A stretch of DNA of 64,000 nt from Calothrix sp. NIES-4105 (GCF_002368415.1 NZ_AP018290.1:1801470-1865469); one strand, 5' to 3'; counted from the first letter of the stretch, positions 34,901-45,067 are shown. Notes: a model not told the origin generated them from the letters alone. Made by a program: numbers and translations.

Positions 34901-35602
34901 TTATCTTTTCTTGTTCCAAGGAAGCGCATAAGTCCAAGGCAGTTTACGGATTATAAACGGGCAATTTACTATACACATTGGTGGTTTATTGCTACCAGGT
35001 GTCAGACCAACACGCACTTCTGAGATGCGAAGTACCAGTTGCAGGGAAAATTCCAGCGTCCTTTCTTGGTTCATGAATTTTTTGAACAAAATTCGGTTTG
35101 CTTTAACCGGATTTTTTTCTAAACTAGCAATATCAACAATTGGCTTAGTCGCAGTGTAAGTTCCCTTCTCTTTATCGCGCTCGAAGCAGTTTTCAGACGT
35201 AATTGTCGTGGTTAATGTTTTTTCTGGCGCCACTAAAGAAGGAGTTTGCGGAACACCTAAGTCGCGCGTGATATCTGGCGACTTACGAATCACACGCATC
35301 GATTGTTTGTTGTGGTCGATTACAATCGAACAGTTATCCCAGTCCACGTAAACAGCAAGATTTTTTGATTTGTTTTCGACGAACATTAATAATTCTTTCA
35401 ACTCACTCAGTTCATACGTTGCACCGAGTTTAAACGAGATTCCGACATCATCGAAAATTTCTTGCTCTTTGAGTTGTTGCTCTACCACTGCCTTTTGATA
35501 AGTAAAATTTATTTTGTCAGCGATAGATTCAATCATGCGATTGAAAGTATAAACTATCCCGATTATATAGAACGTTAGTACTAAAATATTATTGTCTTGC
35601 AT
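34901..35602 (-). CDS. Hypothetical protein with N-terminal membrane anchor
   Basis: The 233-residue protein has one hydrophobic N-terminal segment (NILVLTFYIIGIVYTF) followed by a mixed alpha/beta domain with VYVDWDNCSIVID and a basic end (PWTYALPWNKKR). No motif is known to me. It is flanked by rnpB downstream and corA upstream, all on the minus strand, but there is no sign of functional linkage. Confidence 0.6.
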   Translation of the reverse strand: MQDNNILVLTFYIIGIVYTFNRMIESIADKINFTYQKAVVEQQLKEQEIFDDVGISFKLGATYELSELKELLMFVENKSKNLAVYVDWDNCSIVIDHNKQSMRVIRKSPDITRDLGVPQTPSLVAPEKTLTTTITSENCFERDKEKGTYTATKPIVDIASLEKNPVKANRILFKKFMNQERTLEFSLQLVLRISEVRVGLTPGSNKPPMCIVNCPFIIRKLPWTYALPWNKKR

Positions 35603-35678
35603 AAGGCTTCTACTTTAACCCCCACCGCATCAGTAAAGATAACTAAGAGAATAATAAGCGTACATTTTGGGCGCATTG

Positions 35679-36848
35679 TCAAGGGTTATCATCTTTTAAA
35701 GAAGAGGCATTATCAAGCCATCCTCGCTTGTGGAATATAAATATTAATCCAGCAGCAATGGCGCCCATTGACCCAAGGCAAAGAGGATAACCCCAGTACC
35801 AATTTAATTCGGGCATATTAAGTGGTGATTTTTCGGTGTTAAAGTTCATCCCATAAATGCCCGCAATAAAAGTTAAAGGAATAAAAATCGAGGAAATCAC
35901 GGTTAAGAATTTCATGATTTCGTTCATTTTATTACTCACTGCTGATAAGTATACATCCATTAACCCAGATGCAAGTTCACGGTAAGTTTCAACCATATCT
36001 ATTACTTGTATCGAATGGTCGTAACAATCGCGTAAGTATAGCCGAACCTCATCGCTAATTAAATCACCAGTGTCTCTAATTAAACTATTAATAACATCGC
36101 GTTGCGGCCAGATAGCACGCCTTAATTTTAAAAGCTGGCGCCGAATCTTATAGATTTTTTGCAAAGTCCGAGGAGTTGGATTGATTATTACTTCTTGCTC
36201 TAAATCTTCGATTTTTTCTCCATATCGCTCTAAAACCGGGAAAAATCCGTCAACAATCGAATCTAAGAGCGCATAAGCCAAATAATCAGCGCCATGTTTA
36301 CGAATTACACCTTTATTACACTTGATTCGGTGTCGAACTGCTCCAAAACAATCGCGCGTAGGTTCCTCTTGAATAGTTAATAAATAATACTTACCCAAAA
36401 CAAAGCTGACTTGCTCACTATAAAATCCAGAACCCTTGGGTTTTGGCATTACCATACGCGCAATAATTACAAGTTGGTCTTCATAGTCTTCAGTTTTAGG
36501 ACGTTCTGCCATATTTACAATATCTTCTAAAACCAGACTATTTAACTCGAAAACACGACCTAAATCCTCGATAACTTTAGGACTACCCAATCCTTGCACA
36601 TCAACCCAAGATACAGATTGAGTATCCAGAAACTCTCCGCACTGCTGAGGAGTTATATCTTTTTTACTCACTAAACATGTTTCGTTGTAATCAACTAGAC
36701 GGATTTGAGTTTTCACAGCATCCTCTTGTATATTGATTTGTCCTGGAATCTCACCTGGGTGATGGTAAAAATCCTGTATATCATCCTCTTCTTCTTGAAC
36801 CTGCTTTCTCGCTAAGTTTTTCAAAGATAATGGTAAATTTAATTTCAT
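35679..36848 (-). CDS. corA: CorA magnesium/cobalt transporter
   Basis: The 389-residue protein has a large cytoplasmic N-terminal domain with long helices and two C-terminal membrane segments. The selectivity motif YGMNF follows the first of these (LTVISSIFIPLTFIAGIYGM), and the second is MGAIAAGLIFIFHKRGW. It takes up Mg2+ through a pentameric channel. Standard length and order for the family. Confidence 0.93.
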   Translation of the reverse strand: MKLNLPLSLKNLARKQVQEEEDDIQDFYHHPGEIPGQINIQEDAVKTQIRLVDYNETCLVSKKDITPQQCGEFLDTQSVSWVDVQGLGSPKVIEDLGRVFELNSLVLEDIVNMAERPKTEDYEDQLVIIARMVMPKPKGSGFYSEQVSFVLGKYYLLTIQEEPTRDCFGAVRHRIKCNKGVIRKHGADYLAYALLDSIVDGFFPVLERYGEKIEDLEQEVIINPTPRTLQKIYKIRRQLLKLRRAIWPQRDVINSLIRDTGDLISDEVRLYLRDCYDHSIQVIDMVETYRELASGLMDVYLSAVSNKMNEIMKFLTVISSIFIPLTFIAGIYGMNFNTEKSPLNMPELNWYWGYPLCLGSMGAIAAGLIFIFHKRGWLDNASSLKDDNP

Positions 36849-36948
36849 AATTCTTTACAATTTCAGGTGAGCTTATAACCTCTATCAGCTTTACATTATT
36901 CAATATAAATTTACATTACATTACAATCAAGCTTTATCGCAAAGGCAT

Positions 36949-36988
36949 AAAAAAGCAGTTCGTCTTTTATCAAAACAAACTGCTTTAA
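36949..36988 (-). terminator. Rho-independent terminator after groEL
   Basis: On the minus strand AAAGCAGTT pairs with AACTGCTTT, followed by a T-run (complement of 36949-36954). It lies about 70 nt beyond the groEL stop, between groEL and corA, and isolates corA from groEL. Confidence 0.7.
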
Positions 36989-37055
36989 AATTTTAATATT
37001 GGTTGGGCTGAACAAGGTCAGCTATAAGCAAAATTTAGTGTTAGTGCGGCAAAGA

Positions 37056-38735
37056 TTACATCATACCCATGCCGCCCATACCACCCATACCCATACCGCC
37101 CATACCGCCCATGCCGCCCATGCCGCCCATGCCACCCATATCGGGAGCAGCAGCTTTCTTCTCAGGCTTTTCAACGACAATAGCCTCGGTTGTTAATACC
37201 ATACCCGCAATAGAGGAAGCGTTTTGCAGTGCGGAACGTACAACTTTGGCTGGGTCAATAATACCAGCAGCGATTAAATCCTGGAATTCGCCAGTTGCAG
37301 CATTGTAACCGATATTGAACTCAGACTCGCGAACACGTGCGACAATTACCGAGCCTTCAGCACCAGCATTATCAGCCATTTGGCGTAAAGGTGCCTCTAA
37401 AGAGCGTGCAACAATTTCGGCGCCAAGTTTTTCTTCATCGTTAAGGCTGTTTTTAATGGCTTCAACTTGCTTCGATAAGTAAATTAAAGTTGTGCCACCA
37501 CCTGGAACGATACCTTCTTCAACTGCTGCTTTTGTAGCGTTTAAAGCATCTTCGATACGTAACTTACGGTCTTTTAATTCAGTTTCGGTAGCAGCGCCAA
37601 CTTTGATAACAGCTACACCACCAGCCAACTTAGCGATACGCTCTTGTAGCTTCTCTTTATCGTAGTCAGAGTCAGTTTCATCAAGTTGTCTACGAATTTG
37701 AACAATCCGCTTTTCAACATCATCTTTGTTTTCACCAGCAGCCACAATAGTAGTGCTTTCTTTATCAATGGTGATTTTGCGTGCGGTGCCAAGCATTTCT
37801 AAGGTTGCTGTGTCCAAACTCAAACCAATTTCTTCCGAAATCATTTGCCCTTTGGTCAAAACCGCAATATCTTCTAACATTGCTTTGCGACGTTCCCCAA
37901 AACCAGGCGCCTTAATAGCACATACCGAAAGCACACCTCTAGCTTTGTTAACAACCAAAGTTGCTAGAGCTTCACCTTCAACATCTTCGGCAATAATCAA
38001 TAAAGGTTGACCACTGCGAGCAACTTTTTCAAGAACAGGCACTAAATCTTGAATGCTGCCAATTTTTTTATCGGTAATCAGGATACGAGCATTTTCATAC
38101 TCAACCGTCATCCGGTCATTATTTGTAATAAAGTAAGGAGAAATGTAACCCCGGTCGATTTGCATCCCCTCAACAACTTCAAGTTCGGTGCTAAGAGACT
38201 TTGACTCTTCAACGGTTATTACACCGTCTTTTGTCACCTTCTCCATTGCCTCAGCTAGCATGGCGCCAACTTCTTCGTCATTACCAGCAGAAACAGTCGC
38301 AACTTGAGCGATAGCACTACCTTCAACAGGTTTGGCAACTTTCGCTATTTCTTTTACTAGTGCTTCAACCGTTTTGTCAATACCTCGTTTGATAGACATC
38401 GGGTTGCTACCAGCAGCAACGTTACGTAAACCCTCTTTAATCATTGCCTGTGCTAAGACAGTAGCAGTTGTGGTACCATCACCAGCAACATCCTTAGTTT
38501 TTGAGGCAACTTCTTGTATTAAACGTGCGCCAGTATTCTCTAAGGGGTCTTCGAGTTCAATTTCCTTAGCTACAGTAATACCATCGTTGACAATCTGCGG
38601 AATTCCATACTTTTTCTCTAAAAGTACATTGCGTCCTCTTGGTCCCAATGTGATTTTTACAGCATCTGCCAGAGCATTGATACCTCGCTCTAATGCCCGT
38701 CTTGATTCATCATCAAATGCTACAATCTTCGCCAT
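37056..38735 (-). CDS. groEL2: Chaperonin GroEL (60 kDa), groES-free locus
   Basis: The 559-residue protein has the ATP-binding loop [23 protein letters not shown], and a Gly/Met-rich C-terminal tail of repeated GGM. It folds proteins in the cytoplasm. Many cyanobacteria carry two groEL genes, one with groES and one alone; here no groES lies upstream within the spacer, so this fits the second type. A perfect CIRCE operator stands in front, showing HrcA control. Confidence 0.95.
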   Translation of the reverse strand: MAKIVAFDDESRRALERGINALADAVKITLGPRGRNVLLEKKYGIPQIVNDGITVAKEIELEDPLENTGARLIQEVASKTKDVAGDGTTTATVLAQAMIKEGLRNVAAGSNPMSIKRGIDKTVEALVKEIAKVAKPVEGSAIAQVATVSAGNDEEVGAMLAEAMEKVTKDGVITVEESKSLSTELEVVEGMQIDRGYISPYFITNNDRMTVEYENARILITDKKIGSIQDLVPVLEKVARSGQPLLIIAEDVEGEALATLVVNKARGVLSVCAIKAPGFGERRKAMLEDIAVLTKGQMISEEIGLSLDTATLEMLGTARKITIDKESTTIVAAGENKDDVEKRIVQIRRQLDETDSDYDKEKLQERIAKLAGGVAVIKVGAATETELKDRKLRIEDALNATKAAVEEGIVPGGGTTLIYLSKQVEAIKNSLNDEEKLGAEIVARSLEAPLRQMADNAGAEGSVIVARVRESEFNIGYNAATGEFQDLIAAGIIDPAKVVRSALQNASSIAGMVLTTEAIVVEKPEKKAAAPDMGGMGGMGGMGGMGGMGMGGMGGMGMM

Positions 38736-38768
38736 ATTGTACTTTGTTAAATCCTTACATTGAACAAT

Positions 38769-38795
38769 TTAGCACTCAATGCGACTGAGTGCTAA
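38769..38795 (-). promoter_or_regulatory. CIRCE operator (HrcA binding site)
   Basis: TTAGCACTC, nine bases, then GAGTGCTAA: a perfect match to the heat-shock operator bound by HrcA. It ends 34 bp before the groEL start codon. Confidence 0.95.
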
Positions 38796-38910
38796 GGAGT
38801 GAAAACCGTCAATCCCCCCTTACCCTTTAATAGATACAGATAAATTCAAAAAAAACGATTAATATACAGTTGTCCACAGCGTCCATAAGCAGTAGTTATT
38901 GAGTCGGGAG

Positions 38911-40011
38911 ATGAATATAAAAGGATTTCTTGAGTCTCTCGGAATAGCCGATCCAGGCGGTTCCGGCTGGTTGGCAGTCGTCTTCACCTTTATGTTGGCT
39001 TGGATTGTTACATGGCGACTTATCCCGACAGTTCGGAAATTCGCCCTACGGGTAGGTTGGGCTGACCAACCAAATGCACGGCGCCTTAACCGAGAACCAC
39101 TACCAAACGCAGGAGGCTTGGCTATCTACACAGGTGTAATAGCCGCATTAGTATTAGCCAGCTTACTACGACCAATAGAAGTTCAAAATGTATTAATACA
39201 AGTTCTGACAATTTTACTAGGAGGATCAATCTTAGTTTTAGTTGGTTTTATCGATGACCAGTTTGGCTTACCTTCAAGTGTGCGAATGTTAGTCCAAGTA
39301 CTAACAGCACTCTTACTTGTAGCCAACCGCATTACTATTGAAATAAGTATTGGCACACCTTTCGACTCAACTCTCTCGATTTTAGTTACCGTACTTTGGG
39401 TAGTAGGAATTACCAACGCCATTAATTTAATGGATGGTATGGATGGACTAGTTGGAGGAATAGGATTCATCACAGCGATGAGTTTACTAGCAGTAAGTGC
39501 CCAAATACCAAACCGTGCTGCTGCAACATTAGTATTAGCCGCCTTGGGAGGAGCAGCGCTGGGCTTTTTGCGGCATAACTTCCACCCATCACGCATCATC
39601 ATGGGAGATGCAGGCGCCTACTTTTTTGGTTACGTATTAGCAGCGACAGCAATATTAGGAAAACTGCAAGGTTCTACTATTTTTGCACTAGTACCTCCAG
39701 TATTATTTTTGCTATTACCCGTACTTGACACAACTCAAGTAATCATTAGGAGACTAATGGCAGGTAAAAACCCAATGAACACTCCAGGAAAGGACCACCT
39801 GCACCATCGACTACTCGCATGGGGTTTATCGCAGCGTCATGCAGCCTTCACATTATGGTCAATTGCCTTATTCTCCAACCTATTAGCAATGTACTTTCAG
39901 CATTTAACCTTGATGCAGATAGCTGCAACAACAGTTAGTATTTTAGTATTATTAGCCTTTACCGTATGGCAGCGCATCCGAGCCGCTTCTATGCCAATAA
40001 TCAAAGAGTGA
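38911..40011 (+). CDS. WecA/MraY family UDP-sugar:undecaprenyl-phosphate transferase
   Basis: The polytopic membrane protein has about 366 residues (ATG at 38911; a TTG at 38899 is possible). Conserved acidic motifs of the family are present: VGFIDDQFGL, NAINLMDGMDGL, RIIMGDAGAYFFG, and PGKDHLHHRLLAWG, the His-rich loop near the substrate. It starts a lipid-linked glycan, either enterobacterial-antigen-like or exopolysaccharide. It is not likely to be MraY itself, since the sequence is closer to WecA/TagO. STRR repeats follow. Confidence 0.88.
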   Translation: MNIKGFLESLGIADPGGSGWLAVVFTFMLAWIVTWRLIPTVRKFALRVGWADQPNARRLNREPLPNAGGLAIYTGVIAALVLASLLRPIEVQNVLIQVLTILLGGSILVLVGFIDDQFGLPSSVRMLVQVLTALLLVANRITIEISIGTPFDSTLSILVTVLWVVGITNAINLMDGMDGLVGGIGFITAMSLLAVSAQIPNRAAATLVLAALGGAALGFLRHNFHPSRIIMGDAGAYFFGYVLAATAILGKLQGSTIFALVPPVLFLLLPVLDTTQVIIRRLMAGKNPMNTPGKDHLHHRLLAWGLSQRHAAFTLWSIALFSNLLAMYFQHLTLMQIAATTVSILVLLAFTVWQRIRAASMPIIKE

Positions 40012-40263
40012 AAAGTGCTGAGTAACAAGTACTGAGTGCTGAGTGCTGAGTGCTGAGTAACAAGTACTGAGTGAAAAGTGCTGAGTGCTGAGTAACAAGT
40101 ACTGAGTGAAAAGTGCTGAGTGCTGAGTAATGAATGAAATAAAGAATAAATAGTTAAGAGTTAGAAATTAAAACTCAGCACTCTACTTAGCACTCAGCAC
40201 TTTCTACTCAGCACTCTACTCAGCACTCAGCACTTTCTACTCAGCACTTTCTACTCAGCACTC
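40010..40263. repeat. Long STRR array with inverted halves
   Basis: Many GTGCTGA copies at the left face TCAGCAC copies at the right, interspersed with AACAAGTACTGAG units. It is the longest STRR array in the window and fills the space between two convergent genes. Confidence 0.85.
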
Positions 40264-40264
40264 T

Positions 40265-41029
40265 TTAAGCCATAACCATCCCACCATCAACATTAAACAC
40301 TTGTCCGGTAATATAAGCACCAGCGGGATCAGAAGCTAAAAAACGCACCATACCAGCAATTTCTTCAGGTTGACCAAAACGCGCGAGGGGGATAAATTTG
40401 AGAATTTCTTCAGTATTGCTTAATTCACTAGTCATATCAGTAGTGATAAAACCAGGTGCAACAGCATTAACTGTAATCCCACGTGGAGCTAATTCTTTAG
40501 CAACTGATTTTGTAAAACCAATCACACCAGCTTTTGAAGCACTATAGTTAGCTTGACCAGGATTACCCATTAGTCCCGCTACAGAAGTAATATTTACAAT
40601 TCTTCCTGAACGCTGTTTAAGCATGATTTTACTAGCAGCACGAGTACAATAAAACACACCCGTTAAATTTAAATCTATCACAGCTTGCCAATCTTCAGGC
40701 TTCATTCGTAGTAATAGCGTGTCGCGCGTAATACCTGCATTGTTAACCAAAATATCAACGCGCCCAAATTTTTCCATGACGGTATTAAATAGCGCATCGA
40801 CTTCCGAAATAGAAGAAACATCAGCTTTCAAAGCAATTCCAGTTCCCCCAGCATTGGTAATTGTATCAACGACTGCATCAGCAGCACTATTCGATGCAGC
40901 ATAGTTCACTACTACACTCGCACCGAACTTTGAAAGTTCAAGCGCGCTTGCACGTCCAATTCCCCTAGAAGCACCTGTAATAATTGCAACTTTACCACGT
41001 AAAACTTGTAGATTTTCTGGCAATTCCAT
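40265..41029 (-). CDS. fabG: 3-oxoacyl-ACP reductase
   Basis: The 254-residue SDR has the cofactor motif TGASRGIG, the NNAG motif (LVNNAGITRD), catalytic Ser in ITSVAGLMGNPG and the YxxxK pair in YSASKAG. The C-terminus FNVDGGMVMA is typical of FabG. It performs the NADPH-dependent reduction in fatty-acid elongation. Monocistronic; the stop lies next to STRR repeats. Confidence 0.9.
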   Translation of the reverse strand: MELPENLQVLRGKVAIITGASRGIGRASALELSKFGASVVVNYAASNSAADAVVDTITNAGGTGIALKADVSSISEVDALFNTVMEKFGRVDILVNNAGITRDTLLLRMKPEDWQAVIDLNLTGVFYCTRAASKIMLKQRSGRIVNITSVAGLMGNPGQANYSASKAGVIGFTKSVAKELAPRGITVNAVAPGFITTDMTSELSNTEEILKFIPLARFGQPEEIAGMVRFLASDPAGAYITGQVFNVDGGMVMA

Positions 41030-41405
41030 TCTTTATGACTCCTGATTTGATTCTATTTGCGCGCAAAATTAATCTTACAGGGTATAGGGAATCAGAAAAT
41101 AACCATAATTAAATATCTATGAAAGAAAAATTTATTTCCACATTGAATCTATTTCAGAGATTCAGCTTATCTATAGCGTAAACCTATAGAAAGTATTAAA
41201 AACGATTAAAAAAAGAAATTATTTTTTTGCGATTTATTGGTATATTTATTACTAACGCCACTTCTGTATACACGGCAGCTTAACACTTTGTAATGATGTG
41301 TTTTGTATACGAAAACACATAAAATGAAAAATTAAGAAATGTTAAGGTTAAGTTATTAAGAATTGGTATTAGTTGTTCCCTTTAAATACCAGGCTATTGA
41401 AATAT
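41030..41405. other. Spacer between divergent fabG and crp-type genes
   Basis: About 375 bp, AT-rich, including the upstream regions of both genes. I see no operator that I can name and no hairpin. A TTG at 41373 in frame could extend the downstream protein. Confidence 0.45.
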
Positions 41406-41993
41406 ATGACTCCTTTGTATCAAGTTAGCGATTCTGCGGCAACTGCCAGTAAGAAGTATTTTTCACGTCGCGAGTTAATGCCTTCGCAAAATAATAGCGT
41501 CTGGCAAATTCAAAGTGGTTCAGTACGCACCATGACTTACTTAGATGATGGGACGATTGTCACTTTAGGAATTTGGGGTGCTGGAGATATAGTTGGCGGC
41601 GCCTTATCAACTATAGAGCCACATATTATAGAATGTTTGAGTGCGGTAGAAGCAGTAGCAGTACCTTTAGACCGTCAAAACAAAATGGTTGAAGCACTAG
41701 CAGCTCATGTTGAGCAAGCAGAAGAGTTGATGGTAATTCGCAGTTACCGAACAGTAGATTCAATGCTACTAAAATTATTAGGCTGGCTAGCTAAAAGATT
41801 CGGGCGCACGGTAGATAATGGACAATTGATTGATTTGCGTCTTACTAATCAAGATGTAGCAGAAATACTTTGCTCAACTCGCGTTACAGTCTCGCGCGTT
41901 CTAACGCAGTTTGAAGACCAAGGTATGATTCAAAGACTTCCTTTACACCGAATAGTATTGTGTAATCAAGAAATTCTGCGTCGTGCTAGTTAA
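41406..41993 (+). CDS. Crp/Fnr family transcriptional regulator
   Basis: The protein has 195 residues from ATG. A cyclic-nucleotide-binding-like beta roll (IQSGSVRTMTYLDDGTIVTL, then GAGDIVGGAL) is followed by a dimer helix and a C-terminal helix-turn-helix (LTNQDVAEILCSTRVTVSRVL). The cAMP-binding Arg/Ser pair of true Crp is not evident, so the ligand is unknown. The sequence resembles cyanobacterial Crp-like regulators rather than NtcA. Confidence 0.85.
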   Translation: MTPLYQVSDSAATASKKYFSRRELMPSQNNSVWQIQSGSVRTMTYLDDGTIVTLGIWGAGDIVGGALSTIEPHIIECLSAVEAVAVPLDRQNKMVEALAAHVEQAEELMVIRSYRTVDSMLLKLLGWLAKRFGRTVDNGQLIDLRLTNQDVAEILCSTRVTVSRVLTQFEDQGMIQRLPLHRIVLCNQEILRRAS

Positions 41994-42019
41994 ATAGTAG
42001 TCCAAAAATTAAATATTTC

Positions 42020-42046
42020 ATAGGATAGGCTTATAGTCGATGCTGT
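42020..42046. repeat. ATAGGCTTATAG element
   Basis: AGGATAGGCTTATAGTCGAT in the gap between convergent genes; related to copies at 10276, 33522 and 58178. Confidence 0.55.
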
Positions 42047-42060
42047 GCATCAAATAAAAC

Positions 42061-42091
42061 TCAAAATGTGTCTAATTTGGACACATTTTGA
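42061..42091. terminator. Bidirectional terminator
   Basis: TCAAAATGTGTC and GACACATTTTGA are perfect 12-bp arms around a 7-base loop between two convergent genes. The A/T-rich arm bases serve as short U-runs on either strand. Confidence 0.65.
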
Positions 42092-42107
42092 ACTCAATTC
42101 CCAACTA

Positions 42108-44480
42108 TTAATTAGAAACATTACAATTTACTCCAGCAGATAAATTATTATGATGAGTAGGAGTAGGCGCCTCTTCAACAAGAGCTACATTACCATCACT
42201 ATCAATAACCCACCCTTGTGCTTCGATAATTTTAGTAGTAATTAATTGCTTTTGTTTTATATTTAAATCAACTGAATGAACATCTTTTACAGGTTCAGTA
42301 GTAGGTAAAGATATCCAGTCTGTGTATATATTGTCGCTTCTAAGATACTCTCTAGGATTAGCAGCTAAACCTTGGCGCCCAATAATAGTAAATTTATTTA
42401 GATTTTGACGTGTAGATGCAATGCAACTTTGAGCCAACTGAGGTGGACTTGGTTGTGTAGGCAATTCAATTAATCCCCGATTAAGTTTAGAATCAAATGT
42501 ATTAATACTGACTTGACCGTTTAAAGTGGGATTAGTCTGGGAAAATGCTGTAATGTCACTAGTTAATAAACGTTGAGGGTCTAACTTAATAGGTTCGTTA
42601 GTTTCTAGTAAATTTTCCAAGTCGTTTCTACTGCGTTGTGCAATGCCAAAAATGCCAGCAGCATTAATTTGAACTCTACCACCGTTACCTGTAAAAGCAT
42701 TAGTACTAATATCATTATTTTCGAGTATGGGGCTAACGATAGAGCCGAAAGGTATATTAATAGTAATATTACCGCCATCTCCACTCAACAGTGCCCTACC
42801 TGCGGAAGTCGATATTTGACTATTGCGACGCATTAGTAATAATTTTTGTAGCTGTAAAGTGATGTTACCACCTCTACCTGAATCGGTTTCTGATACAAGT
42901 TTGCCTTGGTTATCTAAAATAATGGAGACAGCTTTAACTTCGAGGTTGCCTGATAAACCTAAATCACGTGCGTTCTCAGTATAAGTTACATCTTTTCGAG
43001 CTTGACTACCTACAGCGATCGTAGCACCATCGCGAACAATCAATTGGTTTGTATTCAGCAGCAAATTACCAGCCTCTCCAGGTCCTTGAGTTCCAGCTAA
43101 CAAACTACTTACCGCAGAACCACTTGTACTTTTACCAAATATTTCTATTGACGTATCGGCATTTATAGTTAAATTTCCTCCGCGTCCTGTAGCTGGTGTA
43201 AGTTGCCTGGAAGTTGGTATTAATATTCCTTCTGACTGTGTTGATATTTTTCCCCCACCTTGTACAGTTAATTTTCTAGTATTAATTGTTATATCACCAG
43301 CATTTGCAGCACCATAAATTGCATTATTATATAATCCACTAGGGATGAAAAAGTTATTAACATCAATACCACCACTTATTTCAACGCTATCTGAAGCATT
43401 TACAATTAATTTTCCCCCAGAACTCGAGACTGAGTTCAAAACTACCAATTGTCCCGAATCACGAACAATTAACTTAGAAGTGTTAATTATTAAATTTCCT
43501 AAGTTACCAACACCTCTCGTCCCTGTTAACAAATTTCCACGCTGGCCTATTTCTACAGATTTTGTTGCAGTAAGTGTCAAATCTCCTCCTGGCTTTTCAT
43601 CTGGAGTATAACCAAAAATATAAGCATTAGTTATTAGTAGGTGCCTGCCGACAAGCTGGACATTGCTACCACCCTTACCACTAACATCTATGCTAGATAA
43701 GACTGTAGAAGCTCCTACTGTTCGCCCTTTGAGTTGGATATCTTGAAAATTTTGAACGTTTTCAGACCCTAGCGTCCAACCTTGACTTATTGGCTTCAAA
43801 CTTACTAAGTTCTTAGGAGCAACACTCAAAATATCAATTCGTCCTCCATCTGCTATTAATTTTCCGCCTTCTAACGTCACATCACCACCCACAAGCGCTA
43901 AAGCTTGCTCGTTTTGCACTTGTAATTGAGATTGATTAATAATGGGGTAAGCGGTTGTTCCAAACTGCAAGCCAGTGGGAACACTAACAGTTAACAATGG
44001 TGTTGGAGCTATAGCACTAAACTTCGTACCATCATCAAAGTTAACGCTACTTGCCGTACTCGCTAAAAATGAACCACCGATATCTAAAGAAGCATTATTC
44101 CCAAAAATTATTCCATTCGGATTAATCAAAAATAGGTTGGCGCCAGCATTGGCTTTGATGGCGCCGTTAATATTAGAGATATTATTACCTGTGACGCGGG
44201 TTATAATATTGTGAACATTAAAATCATTGTTGAAATAAGCGCTAGTTCCACTTGGTACAGAAAACTCTTTAAAAGAGTGAAATAAGTTACTTCCAGCTTG
44301 AGTTCCACCTTCAATTACTCTAATATCATTTTGGCTCCGGACACTGGAATTATTAGGTAAAGTAGCATCTGGAGTGATTTGAGCGTTTGCACAATCATTA
44401 AAACTAATAGTGCAACAGGCCATAGCTCCTAACCCTTTCAACCATCCCCAAATACCCATAACAGATGTTGCATTACTCAT
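42108..44480 (-). CDS. Filamentous haemagglutinin-like exoprotein (TpsA type)
   Basis: The 790-residue protein has an N-terminal signal (WLKGLGAMACCTISFNDCAN) and a haemagglutinin-activity/TPS domain (LPNNSSVRSQNDIRVIEGGT, then LFLINPNGIIFG). A long beta-helix of Gly-rich repeats follows (GGDLTLTATKSVEIG, GGNLTINADTSIEIFG, GNITLQLQKL). Such proteins are secreted by a TpsB outer-membrane partner, which is not in the window. The C-terminal 100 residues leave the repeat pattern. Many related paralogues are known in filamentous cyanobacteria. Confidence 0.85.
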   Translation of the reverse strand: MSNATSVMGIWGWLKGLGAMACCTISFNDCANAQITPDATLPNNSSVRSQNDIRVIEGGTQAGSNLFHSFKEFSVPSGTSAYFNNDFNVHNIITRVTGNNISNINGAIKANAGANLFLINPNGIIFGNNASLDIGGSFLASTASSVNFDDGTKFSAIAPTPLLTVSVPTGLQFGTTAYPIINQSQLQVQNEQALALVGGDVTLEGGKLIADGGRIDILSVAPKNLVSLKPISQGWTLGSENVQNFQDIQLKGRTVGASTVLSSIDVSGKGGSNVQLVGRHLLITNAYIFGYTPDEKPGGDLTLTATKSVEIGQRGNLLTGTRGVGNLGNLIINTSKLIVRDSGQLVVLNSVSSSGGKLIVNASDSVEISGGIDVNNFFIPSGLYNNAIYGAANAGDITINTRKLTVQGGGKISTQSEGILIPTSRQLTPATGRGGNLTINADTSIEIFGKSTSGSAVSSLLAGTQGPGEAGNLLLNTNQLIVRDGATIAVGSQARKDVTYTENARDLGLSGNLEVKAVSIILDNQGKLVSETDSGRGGNITLQLQKLLLMRRNSQISTSAGRALLSGDGGNITINIPFGSIVSPILENNDISTNAFTGNGGRVQINAAGIFGIAQRSRNDLENLLETNEPIKLDPQRLLTSDITAFSQTNPTLNGQVSINTFDSKLNRGLIELPTQPSPPQLAQSCIASTRQNLNKFTIIGRQGLAANPREYLRSDNIYTDWISLPTTEPVKDVHSVDLNIKQKQLITTKIIEAQGWVIDSDGNVALVEEAPTPTHHNNLSAGVNCNVSN

Positions 44481-44586
44481 GATATTGCACCTACATGGCT
44501 ATTGCAGTTACCAAACGGTAATCCTGCACATATTAAGTAGATTACATGAATATCAGTATCAATAACATCCGTAATCAATAATACCC

Positions 44587-44615
44587 GTAGAGACGCGACT
44601 AAATCGCGTCTCTAC
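44587..44615. repeat. GTAGAGACGCG palindrome
   Basis: GTAGAGACGCGA and TCGCGTCTCTAC surround a 5-base loop. The element recurs with changed inner bases at 47475-47502. It is a common dispersed palindrome of cyanobacterial intergenic DNA. Confidence 0.7.
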
Positions 44616-44655
44616 AATACACCAGGCTTATTACAAATAGAACATTGGGGTAAGT

Positions 44656-44949
44656 TTAGCAGTAACAGCCCATAGGAAAGCCAAATGTTGGACAAGGAAC
44701 ACACCAAGACTTAGTAGCCAAGACAATTTCTTGCTCATGTTGCGCTTGCAAAAATTCTTTAGTTTCCTCGTTATTATTAACATCGTGCGATTTTAGTTTA
44801 GTTAGATCGAGGACACACTGAAATTTCAGGACTTTATCTCCTAAAAGTTCATATTTTTCTAACAACTCAGCAAATTTCGAATCATTAAGAATCTCTTGCA
44901 ATTCCTGATTCATTTCATCTTGTAAACGCTGCAATTGTTCCGAATTCAT
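44656..44949 (-). CDS. Small protein with Cys-rich C-terminal tail, possible RiPP precursor
   Basis: The 97-residue protein has a hydrophilic helical N-terminal part (MNSEQLQRLQDEMNQELQEI, then LLEKYELLGDKVLKFQCVLD), an acidic linker, and an abrupt tail SWCVPCPTFGFPMGCYC with four Cys and several Pro/Gly. A leader-like helix plus a short Cys-rich core is how precursors of ribosomally made modified peptides look. No modifying enzyme or transporter is adjacent. A metal- or redox-binding tail is an alternative. Function not assigned. Confidence 0.55.
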   Translation of the reverse strand: MNSEQLQRLQDEMNQELQEILNDSKFAELLEKYELLGDKVLKFQCVLDLTKLKSHDVNNNEETKEFLQAQHEQEIVLATKSWCVPCPTFGFPMGCYC

Positions 44950-45067
44950 AATATTTTACCTTTGCGATTGAACACTGGTTGTAAATTGTTACAATAACAG
45001 TTACAACTTCAGTATTATCAATTTCGGAAATCTGATTTTTAAATACCGTCCATTACATTCGCTGGCT

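Noticed and set aside
37069-37308. Pro/Ile/Met-rich frame
   Set aside because: Antisense of the GGM tail of GroEL.
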